Made by a program: the position numbers and the translations under genes. From the NCBI RefSeq assembly GCF_018687535.1, contig NZ_CP061295.1, positions 1,302,001 through 1,366,000 on the forward strand: 64,000 nucleotides of DNA, given 5' to 3'. This DNA comes from Polynucleobacter sp. MWH-S4W17. GTDB taxonomy: Bacteria > Pseudomonadota > Gammaproteobacteria > Burkholderiales > Burkholderiaceae. This document shows, one piece after another, positions 35,724 to 44,390 of this stretch; the first letter of the stretch is position 1, and every line of letters starts with the position of its first letter. Below the pieces are notes generated by a model. It was given only the letters and a program-made list of their open reading frames with translations. It made no database searches and had not been told where the DNA came from.

Positions 35724-36513
35724 TCAGCCGAGGATTGCCTTTTATATGAGCAGAGATAGCCTCCTGGCTGTGCAATGCCAGCCACTTTCGGTCACTCGAT
35801 GCATCTGGACTGGCCCCTGAGGGTGGTAAAAAGACCAGTTCTACTATCAGCTTTCGATCTTTCAGGATCCTATTCATGGATTCGAGCAAGCCCATATCAC
35901 CCACAAATGCCGGCGCCTCACTTCTGTCACCAGATAACAAAGATCTATAGGTAATTGCCAAGGAATAGACTGGCGCCTGAGCAATAACAGCCGATTCAAA
36001 TAAATTAGGCTTGAATGGCAGGACGCCCTCACCTATTGTGGATGTACCCTCCGGAAAAATGCAGACAGACTCAGCTTTAAGCACATCACTCACTTCGTTA
36101 GCAACATGCCTTCCATGACGAGCGCTATCACGCCTGATAAATACCGTACCCAATTGTTTCGCCATCCATCCAAATATAGGCCAGCCCTCTACATCAGATT
36201 TTGCAACAAATCGAATAGGCTTAAACGCATTAATAGCGTGAATATCCATCCAAGAGATATGGTTTGATGCCAGCAGATAGGGGGTGGCAGGAAGAATTTC
36301 TGCATTTTTGAGTCTTAATTCAACACCAAAAATAGATAGCAACCTTTTTGACCACTTTTGAATATGCCTATTTTTGGCCTCCTGAGTGGCAAATGGGAAC
36401 TGAAAAGACAAAGTAGCTAATCCGCCAATCACATGACCCCACACTAAAACCCACGAGAATGCAGAAGCCCAATATTGAAACGGGGGCTGTTTGAGGTATT
36501 TATTTAGACTCAT
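35719..36513 (-). CDS. PlsC/OlsA-like lyso-lipid acyltransferase
   Basis: A 264-aa membrane-associated acyltransferase with the two LPLAT motifs: NHISWMD (about 83-89, HX4D) and FPEGTST (about 154-160). An N-terminal hydrophobic helix anchors it. It could be a PlsC (lysophosphatidate acyltransferase), but the OlsB-like gene 3 kb away and the surrounding Pho-linked lipid genes make OlsA (lyso-ornithine-lipid acyltransferase) a real option. It is divergent from plcP. No Pho box in its own direction was found. Confidence 0.8.
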   Translation of the reverse strand: MSLNKYLKQPPFQYWASAFSWVLVWGHVIGGLATLSFQFPFATQEAKNRHIQKWSKRLLSIFGVELRLKNAEILPATPYLLASNHISWMDIHAINAFKPIRFVAKSDVEGWPIFGWMAKQLGTVFIRRDSARHGRHVANEVSDVLKAESVCIFPEGTSTIGEGVLPFKPNLFESAVIAQAPVYSLAITYRSLLSGDRSEAPAFVGDMGLLESMNRILKDRKLIVELVFLPPSGASPDASSDRKWLALHSQEAISAHIKGNPRLM

Positions 36514-36553
36514 ACGTTATAGGAATATAAAACACATTCGGAAAATGCTACAT

Positions 36554-36597
36554 CGTCATAAAACTGACTTGGAACTGTCATTCTAGTTTCATACTCA
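36554..36597 (+). promoter_or_regulatory. Tandem Pho box before the plcP operon
   Basis: Four 11-bp units in register: CGTCATAAAAC, TGACTTGGAAC, TGTCATTCTAG and TTTCATACTCA. Counting all four, the 5-bp rule puts the -10 at CTTAAT (36603-36608), with transcription starting close to the ATG at 36617. Counting three puts it at TACTCA (36592-36597). The first three units are the more convincing. Confidence 0.68.
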
Positions 36598-36616
36598 GTA
36601 GGCTTAATACTGTTTC

Positions 36617-37426
36617 ATGATGCATTACAAAGCCATCTGGATTTCAGACGTACACCTAGGAACATCAGGGTGTCAGGCAGACTACCTTCTGGATTTCTTA
36701 AAACACAACGAAGCAGATAAATTTTACCTAGTTGGTGACATTATTGATGGCTGGAGACTGAAAAAATCTTTCTACTGGCCTCAATCGCATAATGATGTAG
36801 TACAAAAACTCTTGCGTAAGGCACGCAAGGGAACCGAAGTCATCTATGTTCCCGGAAATCATGATGAAAGCGCCAGACAATTCTTTGGAATGTCTTTTGG
36901 TGATGTCAAGGTAGTTGAAGAGGTAATTCATACAACAGTAGATGGCAGAAAACTATGGGTCACCCATGGTGATCAGTTTGATGGCGTGATGCAATACGCC
37001 AAGTGGCTTGCATACGTTGGTGATAACCTCTATTCGCTTATTCTTTATATAAACCGTTACTTTAATATGGTCCGCGCCAAGATGGGTCTGCAGTATTGGT
37101 CGCTATCGCAATACCTTAAACACCAAGTAAAGAATGCCGTCAGTTATATCGCAGACTTTGAGCACATTATGGCCAGAGAAGCACGTCTACGTGGTTGTGA
37201 TGGGGTTGTATGCGGACATATTCACAAAGCAGAAATTCGCGAGATTGATGGCTTGTTGTATTGCAATGATGGTGATTGGGTCGAGAGCCTTACCGCACTA
37301 GTTGAAACACAAACAGGTGAACTCAAAATTATTCACTGGACACAGATCAAGGGTGAGCCAGTTGAGTCACCTCAAATCACCCTTCAACCCGCTATCGAAT
37401 CACTCATCAAAGAGGCTGCGCTATGA
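36617..37426 (+). CDS. plcP: PlcP-like phospholipase C (metallophosphoesterase)
   Basis: A 269-aa calcineurin-fold hydrolase with all metal motifs: SDVHLG (9-14), GDIIDGW (about 41), GNHDES (about 81), THGDQFDG (about 115) and GHIHKAE (about 196). LpxH-type enzymes share the fold, but the sequence is of the PlcP kind known from Sinorhizobium and marine bacteria, which removes the head group from phospholipids to leave diacylglycerol under phosphate stress. The next gene, overlapping by 4 bp, is the glycosyltransferase that would use that diacylglycerol. There is no clear Shine-Dalgarno sequence. Confidence 0.85.
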   Translation: MMHYKAIWISDVHLGTSGCQADYLLDFLKHNEADKFYLVGDIIDGWRLKKSFYWPQSHNDVVQKLLRKARKGTEVIYVPGNHDESARQFFGMSFGDVKVVEEVIHTTVDGRKLWVTHGDQFDGVMQYAKWLAYVGDNLYSLILYINRYFNMVRAKMGLQYWSLSQYLKHQVKNAVSYIADFEHIMAREARLRGCDGVVCGHIHKAEIREIDGLLYCNDGDWVESLTALVETQTGELKIIHWTQIKGEPVESPQITLQPAIESLIKEAAL

Positions 37427-38451
37427 AAATTATGATCATTACGGATGCATGGGATCCACAAGTAAACGGTGTTGTCCGCACCCTAAAACAAACCCGCGCT
37501 GAATTAACCGCAATGGGGCATCAAGTAGAGATGATTACACCAACAGGTTTTAAATCCATCCCCTGCCCAACCTACCCGGATATTGCTCTCTCACTCTTTC
37601 CAGGAAAAGAAGTCGCTCGTCGCATTAAAGAATTTGCACCGGATGCAATGCATATTGCCACTGAAGGCCCACTAGGTTTATCAGCTCGCGCCTATGCAGT
37701 AAAGAATCGCCTGCCATTCTCTACCGCTTATCACACACGCTTCCCTGAATACGTCAAAGCGCGTACCGGCATCCCTTTAGCAATTACTTATGCATTTATT
37801 CGGTGGTTCCATGGCCCATCAATGGCTGTGATGGCGCCAACCATTGTGGTTAAAGATGATCTTGAAAAATACGGCCTCAAGAATGTGGTCTTGTGGTCAA
37901 GAGGCGTTGATCTGGATATCTTTAAGATGCAAGATTCAAAGGCATTGAATACTGCGCATCCCATTTTTTTATACGTGGGCAGAGTTGCTGTTGAGAAAAA
38001 CATCAATGCATTTTTAGAAATTGATTTACCAGGTTCAAAGTGGGTGGTAGGAGATGGTCCAGCGATGGCTGGAATCAAAGAAAAATATCCAGAAGTGAAC
38101 TATCTGGGAGTTCTTCAGCAGCATGAGTTAGCAAAAGTGTATGCAGCAGCAGATGTATTTGTATTTCCTAGCAAAACCGATACTTTTGGCCTGGTTTTAC
38201 TCGAGGCTATGGCATGTGGTACTCCAGTGGCAGCCTACCCAGTGACCGGCCCGATTGATGTGCTGGGTAACTCCAATTCAGGCGCCATGAACGAAGACTT
38301 GCGTGAGGCTTGTATGCAGGCCCTGAAAATTCCTCGTGAAGTAGCACGTGCACATGCTGAGAAATTCTCCTGGAGAGCGGCCTCAGAGCAATTTGCCAAT
38401 CACCTTAAGCCCGTACCAACAACAGAAGTTCATGTAACAGCACTAGCCTAA
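37423..38451 (+). CDS. Agt-like GT4 glycolipid glycosyltransferase
   Basis: A 342-aa GT-B enzyme. The N-terminal motif is ITDAWDPQVNGVVRTL. The C-terminal donor site has FLYVGRVAVEKN, VVGDGP, VFVFPSKTDTFGLVLLEAMACGTPVAA (shown in part) and the E-x7-E pattern of GT4. It resembles SqdX/Agt and MgtA-type enzymes that glycosylate diacylglycerol. Its ATG overlaps the plcP stop by 4 bp, the known PlcP-Agt pairing for replacing phospholipids by glycolipids. The sugar donor is unknown. Confidence 0.85.
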   Translation: MKIMIITDAWDPQVNGVVRTLKQTRAELTAMGHQVEMITPTGFKSIPCPTYPDIALSLFPGKEVARRIKEFAPDAMHIATEGPLGLSARAYAVKNRLPFSTAYHTRFPEYVKARTGIPLAITYAFIRWFHGPSMAVMAPTIVVKDDLEKYGLKNVVLWSRGVDLDIFKMQDSKALNTAHPIFLYVGRVAVEKNINAFLEIDLPGSKWVVGDGPAMAGIKEKYPEVNYLGVLQQHELAKVYAAADVFVFPSKTDTFGLVLLEAMACGTPVAAYPVTGPIDVLGNSNSGAMNEDLREACMQALKIPREVARAHAEKFSWRAASEQFANHLKPVPTTEVHVTALA

Positions 38452-38464
38452 AGAAAAACGTATC

Positions 38465-38869
38465 TTGAACTCTCCATATCACATAGATCAGAACCCCCAT
38501 AAGGGCAATCGAGGCCTTGCCAGAGCATGGCATGCAGCCAAGAACTCTTGGTGTGGTTTGGTTTATGCATTTATGGAAGAAAGTGCGTTTAGACAAGAGC
38601 TGACTTTATTTGCCTTGCTAACACCAGTCGCCCTCTTGTTGCCGATCACCCTGCTAGAAAAGTCATTACTAGTTTCCTCGTTGATGATGGTGCTTGTTAT
38701 TGAACTATTAAATTCCAGTGTGGAAGCGGCGATCGATCGAATTTCATTCGAACATCATGACCTCTCCAAAAGAGCAAAAGATTTTGGTAGCGCCGCTGTC
38801 ATGCTTGCGCTATTTGTTGCGACTCTACTCTGGGCTGCAGTTTGCATCCCCTTGCTCCTAACACTTTAA
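38465..38869 (+). CDS. dgkA: Diacylglycerol kinase
   Basis: A 134-aa DgkA-type protein with three membrane helices. The family signature is EESAFRQE (about 40-47), and the active-site segment is IELLNSSVEAAIDR with FEHHDLSKRAKDFGSAAV (shown in part). The only upstream start is TTG at 38465, with no good Shine-Dalgarno sequence. It phosphorylates diacylglycerol to phosphatidate. Next to PlcP and Agt it would take back part of the diacylglycerol. It belongs to the same operon (13 bp gap). Confidence 0.9.
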   Translation: MNSPYHIDQNPHKGNRGLARAWHAAKNSWCGLVYAFMEESAFRQELTLFALLTPVALLLPITLLEKSLLVSSLMMVLVIELLNSSVEAAIDRISFEHHDLSKRAKDFGSAAVMLALFVATLLWAAVCIPLLLTL

Positions 38870-38888
38870 TCACCCACTAAGGCCAGCC

Positions 38889-39812
38889 ATGTCTGACATC
38901 CCTAATCCAATTGGTTCATTTGAGATCTTTAGCCCTAAGAAGGTCAAAGCCTTAAAAAGAATCAAGCCAAATCCCCTTAAAAAACTCACCAAAAAGTTGG
39001 CTAAGAAGCTATTTGGTAAGAAGTTTGTAACTACAACAAGAGCCGAGCTTAGGGAAGTAGCTCCTGTTCCTGCGATTCAGGTTGATAAGCCTAAAAAACC
39101 GGCATTTCAAATTGTTTGGGCAAGCACACCGGGCGAGGTTAAAGAGGCACAAAGATTACGCTATAAAGTATTCGCTGAAGAAATGGGCGCCAATCTCCCA
39201 AAGAACGTCGAAGGCTTAGATGTAGATGAGTTTGACTCTTATTGCGATCATTTATTGATTCGCGATCAAGATACCCTGAAAGTAGTTGGCACCTATCGCG
39301 TACTGCCTCCACATAAGGCACAAGAAATCGGTCGCCTCTATTCTGATTCCGAATTCGATCTATCCCGTATTGATCACCTGCGCCCTAAATTGGTTGAGCT
39401 CGGTAGGTCTTGTGTTCACCAAGACTATCGCTCAGGAGCCGTCATCATGGCGCTATGGAGTGGCTTGGCTCAGTATATGCAAAAGAATGGCTATGAAATT
39501 ATGCTTGGCTGCGCTAGCATCCCCATGGCTGATGGAGGTCACTTTGCAGCGAGCCTCTACAACTCCCTAGGCAATGATCAAATGGCGCCAACGGAGTTCC
39601 ATGCCTTCCCGCGTTTACCTTTGCCTTTAGATAAATTAAATGGCGGCTTAGATGTACAGCCTCCACCGTTAATCAAGGGCTACTTGAAGCTTGGCGCCAA
39701 AATTTGTAGCGCCCCAGCTTGGGATCCAGATTTCAATACAGCCGACTTATTGACAATGCTCCGTCTCTCAGAAATCAACCCGCGTTACGCAAAGCATTTT
39801 TTGGGTTTGTAA
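38889..39812 (+). CDS. OlsB-like N-acyltransferase (ornithine lipid type)
   Basis: A 307-aa protein of the GNAT-like Acetyltransf_5 group. The first 75 residues are basic (KKLTKKLAKKLFGKK). The enzyme domain follows: EVKEAQRLRYKVFAEEMGA, GLDVDEFDSYCDHLL, VGTYRVLPP, ELGRSCVHQDYRSG and MLGCASIPM. This matches OlsB, which acylates ornithine, and hemolysin-like or FeeM N-acyl amino acid synthases. The lipid neighbours favour ornithine or another amino-lipid free of phosphorus. It is the last gene of the plcP operon; a terminator follows. Confidence 0.82.
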   Translation: MSDIPNPIGSFEIFSPKKVKALKRIKPNPLKKLTKKLAKKLFGKKFVTTTRAELREVAPVPAIQVDKPKKPAFQIVWASTPGEVKEAQRLRYKVFAEEMGANLPKNVEGLDVDEFDSYCDHLLIRDQDTLKVVGTYRVLPPHKAQEIGRLYSDSEFDLSRIDHLRPKLVELGRSCVHQDYRSGAVIMALWSGLAQYMQKNGYEIMLGCASIPMADGGHFAASLYNSLGNDQMAPTEFHAFPRLPLPLDKLNGGLDVQPPPLIKGYLKLGAKICSAPAWDPDFNTADLLTMLRLSEINPRYAKHFLGL

Positions 39813-39835
39813 GTCAAGAGCATTAATTGCAAGAC

Positions 39836-39866
39836 AAAAGCCACTTCGTATTGAAGTGGCTTTTTT
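39836..39866. terminator. Bidirectional terminator between olsB-like and ppx
   Basis: GCCACTTC and GAAGTGGC form a perfect stem with the loop GTATT. It has AAAA on the left and TTTTTT on the right, and lies between the two convergent operons. Confidence 0.9.
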
Positions 39867-39882
39867 ATTCTGAAATGCACAT

Positions 39883-41445
39883 CTATTTAAAGCTAACTTG
39901 GTAGGAGCGCCCTACCCTTTCCCATTCTGCCGCCTCTTTCAGGAGGCTAAATTCAGTCAGGGGATGCTCAGCAACCCATTCCTTAGAAAGGCTAACTAAA
40001 TACGAGCCAGCATGTTCAGAAACTTTTACCTTCGGAAAGTTGGTGTCATTGCGGCCGCGACACAGCACTTGAGCAAGTCGCAAACAAAAAAGCATGCGCC
40101 AGTCTTCAAAGCTAACATTATTCGCTAGCTTGCCTAGTTTGCCAGTATGTCCAATCAGCAAGGCGGCAAGCCTAGCCTGATCATTCTTAGAGAACCCAGG
40201 CATATCTGCATTGCCCGCTATATAAGCAGAATGCTTGTGATAGCCATTGTGAGAGATTGATAAGCCGATTTCATGTAGGTTGGCAGCCCACTGCAATAGG
40301 GCAATATTATCAGCTCTACTCTCTGATTCTGGCTTTGGTAATTGCTGCAAAAAATCAGCAGCTAATTTACCAACCCGATCTGCCTGCTCTCGATCAACGA
40401 TATAGCGTTGCATAAATTGCTCTACAGTCACATATCGCATATCGTGATGTTGCGATCGACCAAGTAAGTCATATAAGACACCGCTACGCAATGCAGCGTC
40501 CGTTACTTCCATCTCTTCAATGCCCAATTCATCGAATGCTGCCAACATAATTGCTAAACCGCCTGGCCACACAGATCTTCTATCATCCTTCAGACCCTCT
40601 AGCTCCACTTGATTTACATGTTCATACTTGAGAAGGTGTTTTTTGAGATTCTTAAGGCCTTCACGGGTAATCATTCCGCTTGAGCTATTGACGCGGCCCA
40701 TTGTTAAGCCGTCGCCACTGCCATTGAAATGATTATTTCCAATGAGATCAGCTAAAGCTCTAGCGGTACCGGAAGAGCCGATAACCTGCTTCCAGCCGCT
40801 TCTTAAATACGCGCCAGAAATAACCTGTATTTCACGGCGAGCTGCCAACTCAGCCTCCTTAAAGGCATGAGCATCAATATTTCCCTTAGGGAAAAATCGC
40901 ATACTGTGAGATACGCAGCCGATATAAAGGCTTTCCATCAACTTAGGCTCATAGCCTTTGCCGATAATAAATTCAGTAGAACCACCGCCAATATCAATCA
41001 CCAATCTATTACCCTGTACAGCCTGAACCTCATGCGCCGCTCCGATATAAATCAGCCGTGCCTCCTCAACCCCAGCAATGACTTCAATCGGGAACCCTAG
41101 AGCTACTTGCGCATCTTCTATAAATTGTTGGGAATTTTTGGCAACGCGCAAAGTATTCGTTGCGACCGCTCGAACATTGGCAGGATCAAAGCCGCGAATG
41201 CGCTCTCCAAAGCGCCGAATAGCAATCAAACCCCGTTGATAGGCATCATTACCAAGCAATTTATTTTCAGTCAGACCAGCAGCCAGGCGGACTGTCTCAC
41301 GTAAGGTATCAATAGGGCGTAACTGAGTGCCAGAGGGGGTATTTACCGCTTGGGCCACCAGCATGCGAAAACTATTCGATCCCAAATCGACCGCAGCAAC
41401 AAGGTCTTCTGAATGAACTAAAGGATCTACGGGATTGCTGGCCAA
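39883..41445 (-). CDS. ppx: Exopolyphosphatase, Ppx/GppA family
   Basis: A protein of about 520 aa. The N-terminal actin-like fold has AAVDLGSNSFRMLVA, the ATNTLRVAKN segment, VIDIGGGSTEFI and GSSGTARALADL. An HD-type C-terminal domain follows (NLHEIGLSISHNGYHKHSAYI in part). It removes terminal phosphate from polyphosphate, or hydrolyses pppGpp. The frame opens with TTG at 41457, but GGGGA lies 5 bp before a second TTG at 41445, so I prefer that one. A Pho box with TAAAAT lies upstream, so it is probably induced together with the PPK2 genes. Confidence 0.92.
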   Translation of the reverse strand: MASNPVDPLVHSEDLVAAVDLGSNSFRMLVAQAVNTPSGTQLRPIDTLRETVRLAAGLTENKLLGNDAYQRGLIAIRRFGERIRGFDPANVRAVATNTLRVAKNSQQFIEDAQVALGFPIEVIAGVEEARLIYIGAAHEVQAVQGNRLVIDIGGGSTEFIIGKGYEPKLMESLYIGCVSHSMRFFPKGNIDAHAFKEAELAARREIQVISGAYLRSGWKQVIGSSGTARALADLIGNNHFNGSGDGLTMGRVNSSSGMITREGLKNLKKHLLKYEHVNQVELEGLKDDRRSVWPGGLAIMLAAFDELGIEEMEVTDAALRSGVLYDLLGRSQHHDMRYVTVEQFMQRYIVDREQADRVGKLAADFLQQLPKPESESRADNIALLQWAANLHEIGLSISHNGYHKHSAYIAGNADMPGFSKNDQARLAALLIGHTGKLGKLANNVSFEDWRMLFCLRLAQVLCRGRNDTNFPKVKVSEHAGSYLVSLSKEWVAEHPLTEFSLLKEAAEWERVGRSYQVSFK

Positions 41446-41495
41446 AATATTCCCCAAAAATGGAATGCTGTATCAATTGTGTCTATTTTATGTAA

Positions 41496-41517
41496 AAACC
41501 GTGACACATTGATGAAA
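41496..41517 (-). promoter_or_regulatory. Pho box and promoter of ppx
   Basis: On the minus strand, TTTCATCAATG is followed directly by TGTCACGGTTT, then the 5-bp spacer TTACA and TAAAAT (41485-41490) as -10, 40 bp before the preferred start codon. The first repeat is weaker than the second. Confidence 0.72.
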
Positions 41518-41556
41518 ATGCTAGCAAGCCTTTGTGGCCGGGAATAAGAGCTCTGA

Positions 41557-41769
41557 TTAGGCTGCTAAGTTTTGCTCTGAACTGGAACAATCACGATTGC
41601 CAAAGCTACATAAGATGCAGCAATCACCAGACTTTGGCTTCAAAATAGCACTACAGGTGCGGCAACGATATAAGTGCTGAGAAGAGCCCTGCTCAATCTG
41701 AATAGCCTCTGAAGCTTGGCAATAAGGGCAGGTAACGATAGATTCTAAAAATGCAGCGTTTGTATTCAC
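41557..41769 (-). CDS. GDCCxxC small cysteine-rich protein
   Basis: A protein of about 70 aa with two Cys pairs of zinc-ribbon style (CPYCQ and CRTC) and the family motif GDCCILCSFG. This is the GDCCVxC (seleno)protein family, in which some members carry selenocysteine; this copy has only Cys. The start is probably the GTG at 41769, although a TTG at 41787 extends it by six codons. The function is unknown. It lies between mgtC and ppx on the same strand. Confidence 0.75.
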   Translation of the reverse strand: MNTNAAFLESIVTCPYCQASEAIQIEQGSSQHLYRCRTCSAILKPKSGDCCILCSFGNRDCSSSEQNLAA

Positions 41770-41823
41770 AACGCAATACTGAACCAAAAATATTTCAATA
41801 TTGTGTCAATACATATAAATAGC

Positions 41824-42540
41824 TTAATCCGTTGTACTAGGGCTCCAGAATGCCTGAGTCACGAACTCTTGATCAGCAATCTTAGCAATCAACTGATCCA
41901 TTTCATCTCCATCAACAGCCGATGCAGTTAAAACAGCCTGTATTTCCACATCATCACTTCCAAATTGATGCACCTCAACGTCTTGGGTTTGATACCCTGC
42001 TCCTTCTAGCGTCTTAATAAATTGCTTTAAGGCATGCTTTTGAGCATGCTTAGGGGTGATGATATATACCGAATTGGTCACCTCAACCGAGATGGTATCT
42101 AGTGGCTGACGATTGATAAAAGTCACCACAGGTCGCAAAAGAGTATTAGCAGCCAAAATAAATAAAGTCGCCAATCCGGACTCCAAAATTAGATCTGCAC
42201 CAGCACAGGCACCCACCGCTCCTGAGGCCCATAAGGTGGCCGCCGTATTAATCCCACGAACATTACCTTCCTCGCGCATGATGACGCCAGCACCTAAAAA
42301 GCCAATGCCAGAGACAACATAAGCCATTACATGCACAGCCCCATCATGACCCGTCAGACGATTTCCAGCATCAACAAAAATCGCAGCGCCAATAGCTACC
42401 AGAATATTAGTTCTTAAGCCTGCAGTTCGTTGGCGATACTGACGCTCTAGACCAATTAAACCGCCAAAGAAAAAAGCCGCAGTCAGACTGATTGTGGTAT
42501 CAGTTAACGACGCGTAATTAATGTTGCTAACAAACTCCAT
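41824..42540 (-). CDS. mgtC: MgtC/SapB family membrane protein (with C-terminal ACT-like domain)
   Basis: A 238-aa MgtC homologue. The N-terminal membrane region has [23 protein letters not shown] (key part GLERQ-x6-GLRT), [16 protein letters not shown] sequence and [13 protein letters not shown]. The cytoplasmic domain (about 145-238) is ACT-like. MgtC binds PhoR and affects ATP synthase and phosphate uptake in Salmonella. Its start is 11 bp after the phoA stop, so it is in the Pho-boxed phoA operon, a telling place for a protein that tunes phosphate signalling. Confidence 0.88.
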   Translation of the reverse strand: MEFVSNINYASLTDTTISLTAAFFFGGLIGLERQYRQRTAGLRTNILVAIGAAIFVDAGNRLTGHDGAVHVMAYVVSGIGFLGAGVIMREEGNVRGINTAATLWASGAVGACAGADLILESGLATLFILAANTLLRPVVTFINRQPLDTISVEVTNSVYIITPKHAQKHALKQFIKTLEGAGYQTQDVEVHQFGSDDVEIQAVLTASAVDGDEMDQLIAKIADQEFVTQAFWSPSTTD

Positions 42541-42551
42541 AGGACTAGTAT

Positions 42552-44297
42552 TTATTTAGAGCCGAGACCTAATGACTCTACCATTACTTTGAATACCTCG
42601 GTGTTATCCATGAAACCCTTGAATTTATCTGCCCCCGGACCCATAGCATTCAGAACGGCATCATCTGCTGTGTGCACCCCAGACTCTTGGTGCGAGGGCA
42701 GATTTCCGCCCACATGAATCGCATCCTCCTGAAGTTGGAGATATTTTGGATTGGCTACATATTTACCGGAATCATCTTTAACGGCAGGAACAAAAGTGCC
42801 ACCCAGTTTTGGATGTAAGGTCTCATAATGATCTGGGTAGTTGCCATAGAAAAATGCGATGCGTTTAGATACATCGATCTTATTTGGATAACCCTGGATA
42901 TCCGCTTTTGGGTAGTTTGGGTAGCCTGCCTCAGCATAGGTGCCCACCTTTTCACGCAATGGGCCCGGCTTATCGTCGTGCACCACCCCGCTAATGGATC
43001 CGCTATGGGTGTGATCGGGCGTTACGATGATCAAAGTATCCGGATGCGTTTTAGCAAAATCTTTAGCAATCTGCACGGCGTTACTCAACATGATGGTGTC
43101 GAATGCCGCCCGCTCCCAATCGAGAGGATGGTTGAACTTATCAATTAATGCTGCCTCAACCATCAAGAAAAATCCATTAGGATTTCTAGATAGCACATCA
43201 ATGGCAGACTGCGTCATCTCCGTCAAATCTGGCTGATTAGGGTATTGCTCAACCGTATTCTTTTTCAAATACAGGCGATCCAGTGATCCATCCATATTGT
43301 CCGGATGAAAGACGCCAAATAACTTTTTAGTCGTCTTATTTTCAGACGCAGAAATCAACTCCTGCTTGGTAAAGGCCAACTGATAACCATCAGACTTAAA
43401 ACTGTCTACCAAATTCTTTTCATCTTTACGTTTTGAACCCTTGGTGGATTGCGGATAAAAATAGGCTGACCCTCCACCGAGAATGACTTCTGCACCGCTA
43501 GATAGTAGTTGATCAGCGATATATTGTTTGTCTGCCCTGCGTCTTGTATGAGAAACCATAGCGCCTGGCGTTGCATCTTCTAGTTCAGCATCAGAAACGA
43601 TACCTATCGCCATCTTGGTATTGCGCTTGATGAGCTCTGCAATCGTTTCCACATTGGGATGTGCGAGATTATCACTGGCCCGGGATACATAGACTCCCAT
43701 GGCATTTACTGCTGTCTTATGCCCCGTCGTATATGCACTCATAGAGTTGGCAGAGTCTGTAATAAGGGAATCAGACCCCGATGTCCCAATCATGGCAGTA
43801 TTTGGCATATCGTCAAAGGCTAATCGACCTTGATACTTGCCCTCCTGAATACCTTTGGATAAAACTCTAGCAGTTGTTCGATTAGCAATCGTCATCCCAT
43901 CACCAATAAATAGAATCACATTCTTAACACGGCGAGGACCCGTTGCGTAAACATCCCAGGTTACCTGTAATTTCTCTTGGGGTGCTCGAGCGATGATTTG
44001 ATATTTACCAGCTTTTGATAGCTCAACATCCCTAAATAGAAAGGAGCTACCTCTACCATTTTCATTTGAAATGAACTCTGGTTTGGCGCCAATGGTTTTA
44101 TTGATTGGTGAGCCGTTAAGTTCGATAAGAACCTCTTCAGGAGTGGTAACGGCATTGAATTCAACCTTGATATCGAACTTAGAACCCGCCAATATAGAGG
44201 CTTGATCGATTGGATAAATTGCTGCAGCTTGCGCTAGTCCAGCAAAGCTACCCAAGAAGATAAGAAATGTAGTTCTCAGAAATGGTAATGTATTCAT
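42552..44297 (-). CDS. phoA: Alkaline phosphatase, PhoA family
   Basis: About 581 aa from the ATG at 44297; a TTG at 44315 would add six residues. A signal peptide ends near AQAA, and an N-terminal beta domain of about 95 residues precedes the catalytic domain. Metal and catalytic parts are [25 protein letters not shown] (nucleophilic Ser after Asp), [30 protein letters not shown] and the C-terminal [10 protein letters not shown]. It releases phosphate from organic esters in the periplasm. A Pho box with correct spacing lies upstream. It is longer than E. coli PhoA because of the extra N-terminal domain. Confidence 0.9.
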   Translation of the reverse strand: MNTLPFLRTTFLIFLGSFAGLAQAAAIYPIDQASILAGSKFDIKVEFNAVTTPEEVLIELNGSPINKTIGAKPEFISNENGRGSSFLFRDVELSKAGKYQIIARAPQEKLQVTWDVYATGPRRVKNVILFIGDGMTIANRTTARVLSKGIQEGKYQGRLAFDDMPNTAMIGTSGSDSLITDSANSMSAYTTGHKTAVNAMGVYVSRASDNLAHPNVETIAELIKRNTKMAIGIVSDAELEDATPGAMVSHTRRRADKQYIADQLLSSGAEVILGGGSAYFYPQSTKGSKRKDEKNLVDSFKSDGYQLAFTKQELISASENKTTKKLFGVFHPDNMDGSLDRLYLKKNTVEQYPNQPDLTEMTQSAIDVLSRNPNGFFLMVEAALIDKFNHPLDWERAAFDTIMLSNAVQIAKDFAKTHPDTLIIVTPDHTHSGSISGVVHDDKPGPLREKVGTYAEAGYPNYPKADIQGYPNKIDVSKRIAFFYGNYPDHYETLHPKLGGTFVPAVKDDSGKYVANPKYLQLQEDAIHVGGNLPSHQESGVHTADDAVLNAMGPGADKFKGFMDNTEVFKVMVESLGLGSK

Positions 44298-44341
44298 GGG
44301 ATAAATAGTGAACAAGATAGGTCAAATTAGACTATCTCCCA

Positions 44342-44363
44342 ATCAAATGACAATTTGATGACC
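44342..44363 (-). promoter_or_regulatory. Pho box and promoter of phoA-mgtC
   Basis: On the minus strand, GGTCATCAAAT and TGTCATTTGAT are adjacent 11-bp repeats, followed by a 5-bp spacer and GATAGT (44331-44336) as -10, about 35 bp before the ATG. Confidence 0.8.
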
Positions 44364-44390
44364 GCCCCACAGTACTCTAATTCAGAGCAT

